This document shows, one piece after another, positions 26,639-32,274 of a stretch of DNA of 32,274 nt. Within the stretch, counting starts at the first letter, position 1, and each line of letters starts with the position of its first letter. A program made the translations under genes and the position numbers. The stretch lies in NCBI GenBank assembly GCA_020852755.1, contig JADZAF010000213.1:1-32274 (forward strand), in the 5' to 3' direction. This stretch comes from Bryobacterales bacterium. Its GTDB lineage: Bacteria > Acidobacteriota > Terriglobia > Bryobacterales > Bryobacteraceae. The notes beneath the pieces are model-generated. The model did no database searches and was not told the origin of the DNA. It worked only from the letters and a program-made list of their open reading frames with translations.

Positions 26639-27227
26639 TGAAGGGAAACCCGGAGACCCGGGCTCCATCTGGAGGAGCCAGCCGGGAGGGGACGTGGGAA
26701 TCGATCGTCAGGGTTTCATGAAGCGGCGGACGCGGGAACTTGGCTCCCGCACCCGCTGGGAGATCCTGCTGAGCCTCGCGGCGGCCCTCTTTCTCGCGGC
26801 GGTGATCGCGGGGTGGTTCGCCCTGGCGCAGGACCGCCTTCCACGGCTTGGCCTGGCCCTGGTGCTGGCCTGGGTCGCGGCCACCGCCTACCGCTTTCGG
26901 GACCGGATCCTGCGCCGGAGCGGCCCCCCGGCGGACGCAGCGGCCGCGACGGGCCTGGACTACTACCGTCAGGAACTGGAGCAGCGCCGCGACCACCTCA
27001 GGAACATATGGGTGTGGCACGGGCCTTTGCTGCTGGCTTGCGGTGTCCTGATTCTGACCGTGGGAGGAAAGGCGCTGGAGTCCGGGCGTCTTCGGAACAT
27101 GCTGCCGTTCGTGGTCCTGCTGGCGGTGTGGACGGTCATAGAAATCCGGCTCCGGCGGCGCCAGGCGGCCGAGTTGCAGCGGGAGATCGACGAGATCGAG
27201 CGGCTGCGGAGAGAACCGGGGGCATGA
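26631..27227 (+). CDS. four-TM membrane protein, candidate anti-sigma factor or sensor partner
   Basis: The 198-residue protein begins with a short cytoplasmic segment holding IWRSQP (residues 13-18), a pattern I associate with membrane partners of ECF factors. It has four likely membrane helices at about 45-65, 71-88, 127-146 and 157-173. The C-terminus is a charged helix (AAELQREIDEIERLRRE). The zinc-binding HxxxCxxC anti-sigma motif is absent. Overlap with the sigma gene (ATG 26631 against stop 26636-26638) and with the next gene (ATGA) argues for a functional unit. That it inhibits the sigma factor is inferred from context. Confidence 0.7.
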   Translation: MLDEGKPGDPGSIWRSQPGGDVGIDRQGFMKRRTRELGSRTRWEILLSLAAALFLAAVIAGWFALAQDRLPRLGLALVLAWVAATAYRFRDRILRRSGPPADAAAATGLDYYRQELEQRRDHLRNIWVWHGPLLLACGVLILTVGGKALESGRLRNMLPFVVLLAVWTVIEIRLRRRQAAELQREIDEIERLRREPGA

Positions 27228-27823
27228 CCCGGCGGGCGTTCGTCCGCGCGGCAGCGGGGGGAGCGGCCGCCGGGCGGTCCGAGCCGCCGCTGACGCTGCC
27301 CGTGCGGCGGATGCTGGACGGGCGGGCGCGGCACACCCGGCGCGCGCTGGGCCGGTTCCTCTCGGGCGTCTGGCCGGAGGCGGTTCGGGACTTCGAGCGC
27401 TGCGGGATCCATCTCTCCGGCATTCTGAGGAACGGCGAGATCAAGCTTTCTCCGGGGGGGAGGCCGCTGTTCCCCGGTATCGAGCGCGAGGCGATCAACG
27501 TCGTGCTGACGGACCGCATCCCTCTCGGCTGGGATAAAGGCCGCGGGCTGGCGGGCGTGACCACCCGGTACGAAGGCTGCGACCTTTGCGTGATCGCGCT
27601 CGATCACGCACACGGCCACCAGTTTCCGTTCCTTTCGGTCAACACCTGCGTTCACGAACTGCTTCATGTGCTGTTTGGAGACGTGGGGGAAGAACGGCCC
27701 GCGGGGGTCAAAGGGGAGGTGCGGGAACTCCGCATCGACGCGTACGCCACGCGGATGTGGCTGTTCCGGGAGGGCGCCGCCGTGCGGAGAGCGGCGCGCG
27801 ACTATGTGAACCGCCGGAGGTAA
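27224..27823 (+). CDS. Tat-type exported protein with HExxH motif, putative zinc metalloprotease
   Basis: The 199-residue protein begins MTRRAFVRAAAGGAAAG, a likely twin-arginine signal with a short Ala-rich core. Its central part carries HELLH at residues 144-148 (NTCVHELLHVLFGD), the zincin active-site motif. A downstream ELRIDAYATRMW (E168, D172) could supply the third zinc ligand, as in gluzincins. It also has three Cys residues at about 119-142 (CDLC and TC). I know of no named family for it. It overlaps the preceding membrane-protein gene in ATGA, so it probably belongs to the sigma-factor regulon. Substrate unknown. Confidence 0.65.
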   Translation: MTRRAFVRAAAGGAAAGRSEPPLTLPVRRMLDGRARHTRRALGRFLSGVWPEAVRDFERCGIHLSGILRNGEIKLSPGGRPLFPGIEREAINVVLTDRIPLGWDKGRGLAGVTTRYEGCDLCVIALDHAHGHQFPFLSVNTCVHELLHVLFGDVGEERPAGVKGEVRELRIDAYATRMWLFREGAAVRRAARDYVNRRR

Positions 27824-27824
27824 G

Positions 27825-28205
27825 TCAGCCTCGCCCGCGCAGCCGGCCGAGCAGGCGGCGGTCGCGTTTGGACGGTTTCCCTTCGCGAAGCGCCTCGAAA
27901 TGCGGGGCGGCTTTGCGCTCTTCGGCCAGCTTCTGCCGCCGCTCCCGGCTGGCCGCGGTCTCGCGGTAGAGCGCCTGGGCAGCGGCGGCCGGGCCGCGCA
28001 TCTCGCTCAACGCCAGGACCTCCACCTGGAACTCGCCGGCGGGGGTTTTCACTTCCAATACATCGCCCACCCGAACTTCACGGGCTGCTTTGGCCGCCAC
28101 CCCGTTGGAGTGAATCCGGCCCAGCTCGCAGGCCTTGGCGGCGAGCGAGCGGGTCTTGAAGAAGCGCGCGGCCCAGAGCCACTTGTCGATCCGCACCCCG
28201 GTCAT
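27825..28205 (-). CDS. hslR: S4-domain RNA-binding protein, Hsp15 family
   Basis: The 126-residue protein begins with a canonical S4 domain: RIDKWLWAARFFKTRSLAAK, then GRIHSNG and REVRVGDVLEVKTP. A basic Arg/Lys-rich tail follows. Hsp15 binds stalled 50S subunits that carry peptidyl-tRNA and helps recycle them; E. coli HslR is about 133 residues, so this is full length. Start ATG 28205 has AAGG a few bases upstream. It lies seven bases after the DUF362 gene stop, so the two are probably co-transcribed. It converges with the HExxH gene, with a one-base gap between stop codons. Confidence 0.88.
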   Translation of the reverse strand: MTGVRIDKWLWAARFFKTRSLAAKACELGRIHSNGVAAKAAREVRVGDVLEVKTPAGEFQVEVLALSEMRGPAAAAQALYRETAASRERRQKLAEERKAAPHFEALREGKPSKRDRRLLGRLRGRG

Positions 28206-28212
28206 GGCGCCT

Positions 28213-29256
28213 TCATCCCCGTCTGGTTTCCAGAGGGCCCATCCATTCCAGCTGGCGGTTCACGCGGTCGTGCAGCTTGTACTTGCGGCGGACTCCCGCC
28301 AGGTTCGGCCCGCGGATCTCGATCTTCCGCAGGTCATACTGGCCCAGGCCGGCGGCGCAGCAGTAATTGAGGTAGCCGACCCAATCCGGGTTCACCTGCA
28401 TGGCTTCCACACCCACGCGATCGGCCGCCACCGGGTCCAGTGAAGCGAGGGCGATGCGGGAAGGCACCGGCTCTCCCTTGAGCGGGCCGTTGCCCTCCAG
28501 GCCCTCGTAACCGTCGATCACGGCCAGGCCCCAGTAGGGCCGCAGGCGCTGCGCGGTCAGCAGGATGTCGAAGTGCGTCTGGCGGTAGCCGGCGTGGTAC
28601 TTGGATTTGTCGTGCCAGCGAAGGCTGTCCTTGGGCGTGCTGTGCAGGGGAGCGCCCAGGGCCAGGTTCTTCACGGAGAGGGTGGCCACCACGACGTCGT
28701 GCGCCTTGAGCAGGGCCGGGGAGATGATGAAGGCGTCGGGGTCGAACAGCCGCCTGGCCAGCCGCACCGAGGTCATGTGCAGGTTGCGGTCGATGATGCG
28801 CAGCGGCTCGTAGAGGCCTTCGTCGTTCAGGTCCACCAGGCTCACCCGCAGCTTGCGGTACTCGCCCGGCAGGCGGTTGTAGTGGAAGTTATCGAAGGCG
28901 TCATGCGTTTCGTCGCGCGAGGATTCGGCGATCACCACGGGCCCGCGGGCGCGGCCGTCCAGGTAGTCGAGGATGCCCCGCACGGCATCGGCGTGGGTGG
29001 AGGCGAGCTGGTTGGAGACGGCCACCAGGTTGGGCTTGACGACTACGTACTTCTTGCGGCGGAGGGCCGGCCGGATCTGATCATCGATGGCCATCAGGGC
29101 CTGGTAGACGTTCTTCCGGCGGTCCTCACCCTGGACCAGAGATACGGTCGAGCGGGCAGTGTAGGGATTGACCGGCTCCGGTGTCTGAGCGGCCAGCCAT
29201 CCCGCCCCGGCCAGAAAACCGCGCCGGGACAGCCGCGCCGCCGTATCAAGGTGCAT
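28213..29256 (-). CDS. Tat-exported DUF362-family protein
   Basis: The 347-residue protein has a twin-arginine signal, LSRRGFLAGAGWLAAQ, with RR at 11-12. It then matches the DUF362 fold: KYVVVKPNLVAVSNQ, GPVVIAESSRDETHDAF, FIISPALLKAHDVVVATLSV, KNLALGAP and LAVIDGYEGLEGNGP. Proteins of this family often carry Fe-S ferredoxin domains, but here there is none; only a vicinal Cys pair (NYCCAAG). Biochemical role is unknown. ATG 29256 has GGGGGAGG seven bases upstream, which decides the start over the longer frame back to 29331. It is divergent from purA (29343). Confidence 0.85.
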   Translation of the reverse strand: MHLDTAARLSRRGFLAGAGWLAAQTPEPVNPYTARSTVSLVQGEDRRKNVYQALMAIDDQIRPALRRKKYVVVKPNLVAVSNQLASTHADAVRGILDYLDGRARGPVVIAESSRDETHDAFDNFHYNRLPGEYRKLRVSLVDLNDEGLYEPLRIIDRNLHMTSVRLARRLFDPDAFIISPALLKAHDVVVATLSVKNLALGAPLHSTPKDSLRWHDKSKYHAGYRQTHFDILLTAQRLRPYWGLAVIDGYEGLEGNGPLKGEPVPSRIALASLDPVAADRVGVEAMQVNPDWVGYLNYCCAAGLGQYDLRKIEIRGPNLAGVRRKYKLHDRVNRQLEWMGPLETRRG

Positions 29257-29318
29257 CGATGAACCTCCCCCGCGGGCGCGCATCACCGCCATCCGGCGGG
29301 CGAGCCGCCCAACTGCGG

Positions 29319-30647
<1,329 letters not shown>

Positions 30648-30713
30648 CGGCGAGTGTGAGTTTTCGCCTGTTCGGCCGTTCGTCCGCCGGCCGGGCGGCG
30701 CTACGCTGGAGGC

Positions 30714-31625
30714 ATGGGGCGGGGATCGTTATTCGAAACCGTCGCTCCCGGCGTGGCGCGGGTCCACTCCATCATCGCCAACGCCTACCTGGTGGGCGAG
30801 CCGGGAGAAACCTGGATCCTGGTGGACTCGGGAACTCCGCGGGACGTGGACCGGATCCGCCGGGCGGCCGCGGCGCGCTACGGAGAAGAGTCCCGTCCGG
30901 CAGCTATCGTATTAACCCACGGCCATTTCGATCATGCCGGCTCGGCCCGCGTGCTGGCGAACTTCTGGGACGTTCCGGTGTACGCGCACCGGCTGGAGGC
31001 CCCGTATCTCAGCGGGCAGTCGGAATACCCGCCGAAAGATCCCACGGTGGGGGGCTTCATGGGGATGCTCAGCCGGTTCTTTCCGAGCCGCACGGTCCAC
31101 CTGGGGACGCGGCTTGCCATCTTGCCCGAAGCCGGTGAGGTGCCGGGCCGGCCGGACTGGAGATGGCGCTTCACTCCCGGGCACTCGCCCGGCCACGTGG
31201 CGTTCTTCAACGCCCGGGACTCGGTGCTGCTGGCGGGCGACGCCATCACCACGGTGGATCTGGACTCCTGGATTGCGGTGATGACGAACGAGCGCAAGGT
31301 GTGCCGGCCGCCCGCGCCCTTCACCTGCGACTGGAAGCAGGCGCATGCTTCGGTGCGGCAACTGGCCGAACTGGCTCCGGCGCACATCGCGTGCGGGCAC
31401 GGAGTGCCGATGTCCGGACCGGAGGCGCCGGCTCAACTGCGGGAACTGGCCAGCCATTTCCCGGCGCCGAAGAGCGGCCGCTATGCGCGGATGCCGGCGC
31501 GCACCGATCACAACGGGGTGCGCTGGCTGCCGCGGGACGTGCCCGATCCGCTGCCCGGGATTGCCGCCGGGGTGGGCGCGGCGGTGGTGATCGGGGCGGC
31601 GCTGGCGAAGCGCAAGAGCGATTGA
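30714..31625 (+). CDS. metallo-beta-lactamase-fold hydrolase with C-terminal membrane anchor
   Basis: The 303-residue protein has the metal-binding motif THGHFDH (H69, H71, D73, H74), then PGHSPGH at about residue 158, the bridging Asp in LLAGDAI, and a late His in ACGHGVPM. This is the glyoxalase-II/MBL-fold hydrolase pattern with a dinuclear zinc site. A C-terminal hydrophobic segment, GIAAGVGAAVVIGAALA, followed by KRKSD looks like a membrane anchor, which is less common. Its substrate is unknown. Start ATG 30714 follows GGAGG at a short spacing. Confidence 0.9.
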   Translation: MGRGSLFETVAPGVARVHSIIANAYLVGEPGETWILVDSGTPRDVDRIRRAAAARYGEESRPAAIVLTHGHFDHAGSARVLANFWDVPVYAHRLEAPYLSGQSEYPPKDPTVGGFMGMLSRFFPSRTVHLGTRLAILPEAGEVPGRPDWRWRFTPGHSPGHVAFFNARDSVLLAGDAITTVDLDSWIAVMTNERKVCRPPAPFTCDWKQAHASVRQLAELAPAHIACGHGVPMSGPEAPAQLRELASHFPAPKSGRYARMPARTDHNGVRWLPRDVPDPLPGIAAGVGAAVVIGAALAKRKSD

Positions 31626-31781
31626 AAAACCGCTCCAGACAGAGGGAGGCTCGAGTGCCGCCACCGCACTTGCGCCGAGGTGGGGCAACTTTTTCGGGAT
31701 GCCGCCCCGCTTCCGCGCGGTGCGCCGGGCCAAAGCGCGGCGGCGGGCCGGAGGGCCCGACCCTACACGTTTCATGAACTG

Positions 31782-31799
31782 CGCCGGTTTCAGCCGGCG
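31782..31799. terminator. hairpin after the leftward permease gene
   Basis: CGCCGG (31782-31787) pairs with CCGGCG (31794-31799) around TTTCAG. It lies seven bases beyond the stop of the minus-strand permease, in the right place for its terminator, but has no T run. The rest of the gap 31626-31781 holds nothing I can name. Confidence 0.35.
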
Positions 31800-31805
31800 G
31801 TCCGG

Positions 31806-32274
31806 CTACTCCGCCCGGAGCACTGCCATGGGATCGAGCCTGACTGCCCGGCGGGCGGGGAGCCAGCAGGCTGCCAGGGTAACGGCGGCCACCAGGAGGG
31901 CGCCGGCCGCAAAGAGCGCGGGGCCGCTGCCGATAATCCAGGGCACCTGGCGCACCAGCAGGCGGCTGACGGCGGCGACTCCCAGACCACCCAGCAGCAG
32001 CGCGACTCCCGCAATCTCGGCGCCCTGCCGCACCACTTCGCCGACGACCGCGCGTCCGGACGCTCCCAGCGCCATACGGATCCCGAACTCCCGGGTGCGC
32101 AGCGCCACGGAGCGGGCCGCCACGCTGTAGATACCCAGGGCGGCCAGGCCCAGGGCGATGCCGGCGAAGGCGGCCAGCAGCTTGAAAATAAACTGCAGCG
32201 GAGAGACGACCAGGGCCTGCCACTCGTCCATGGTCCGCAACTCCCGGACCGGCTGATCGGGGTCCAGTTCCCGA
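31806..32274 (-). CDS. MacB/FtsX-type ABC permease, C-terminal part (continues off the window)
   Basis: The reading frame enters from the right edge and ends at 31806. It shows ELDPDQPVRELRTMDEW, then three membrane helices with RTREFGIRMALGASGRAV between the first and second, and the tail ARRAVRLDPMAVLRAE. These are the hallmarks of the last FtsX domain of the MacB-like permeases greatly expanded in Acidobacteriota, many of which lack a neighbouring ATPase. At least 155 residues are visible; the N-terminal part lies outside the window. It is unrelated in position to the ABC operon at 16911-22937. Confidence 0.88.
   Translation of the reverse strand, partial: RELDPDQPVRELRTMDEWQALVVSPLQFIFKLLAAFAGIALGLAALGIYSVAARSVALRTREFGIRMALGASGRAVVGEVVRQGAEIAGVALLLGGLGVAAVSRLLVRQVPWIIGSGPALFAAGALLVAAVTLAACWLPARRAVRLDPMAVLRAE

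Noticed and set aside
31321..32223. Minus-strand 300-residue frame at the right edge
   Set aside because: Different frame from the clear FtsX-type permease tail; Arg/Pro/Gly-rich and overlapping the MBL-fold gene.

Overview
The window is GC-rich (I estimate mid-60s percent), densely packed and free of rRNA, tRNA, transposase or CRISPR signals that I can see. The protein content points to a Gram-negative soil-type bacterium, most likely Acidobacteriota (Solibacter/Bryobacter-like). The basis is a Kdp operon followed by a porin relic and stand-alone KdpD sensor modules, an M16 peptidase pair with LolA-like domains, Tat-dependent orphan proteins, several outer-membrane barrels ending in Phe, and an FtsX/MacB-type permease of the kind expanded in Acidobacteriota at the right edge. 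The phylum call is an inference from gene content, not a measured result.

Layout. 1-312: poorly resolved, possibly the 3' end of an upstream gene. 313-7620 (+): potassium uptake locus with two tiny membrane-peptide ORFs including kdpF, then kdpA, kdpB, kdpC, the C-terminal remnant of an outer-membrane porin, and two kinase-less KdpD/UspA proteins in tandem. 7794-8521 (+): PilZ protein and a small coiled-coil protein. 8600-10792 (-): prmA, a bactofilin and a methyltransferase-like protein. 10802-16905 (+): a DapA/HOGA-type aldolase, a small barrel, then a translationally coupled M16 peptidase / inactive M16 partner / LolA-like protein operon. 16911-22937 (-): a five-gene operon, read right to left as ABC ATPase, FtsX-type permease, LolA-like lipoprotein-sorting protein, large barrel, FkbM methyltransferase. 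22987-24795 (+): membrane-anchored MutS-like ATPase, divergent from that operon. 24859-25248 (-): conserved-looking unknown. 25454-26044 (+): second small barrel, paralogous to the one at 11740. 26123-27823 (+): ECF sigma factor, four-TM partner and Tat-type HExxH putative metalloprotease, all overlapping. 27825-29256 (-): Hsp15-like S4 protein and a Tat-exported DUF362 protein. 29343-31625 (+): purA and a metallo-beta-lactamase-fold hydrolase. 31806-32274 (-): 3' part of a MacB/FtsX permease running off the window.

How genes work together. The Kdp block has a complete ATP-driven K+ pump, but its sensors carry only the KdpD ATP-binding and Usp domains. No histidine kinase or KdpE is present, so signalling must end elsewhere or work differently. 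The best candidate for an undescribed system is the ABC ATPase / permease / LolA-like / barrel / FkbM operon. Every junction but the last overlaps, and the parts would span inner membrane, periplasm and outer membrane, as expected of a machine moving a lipid or lipoprotein outward. A second candidate is the sigma / membrane partner / HExxH protein operon, which looks like a self-contained envelope-stress or secreted-protease regulon.
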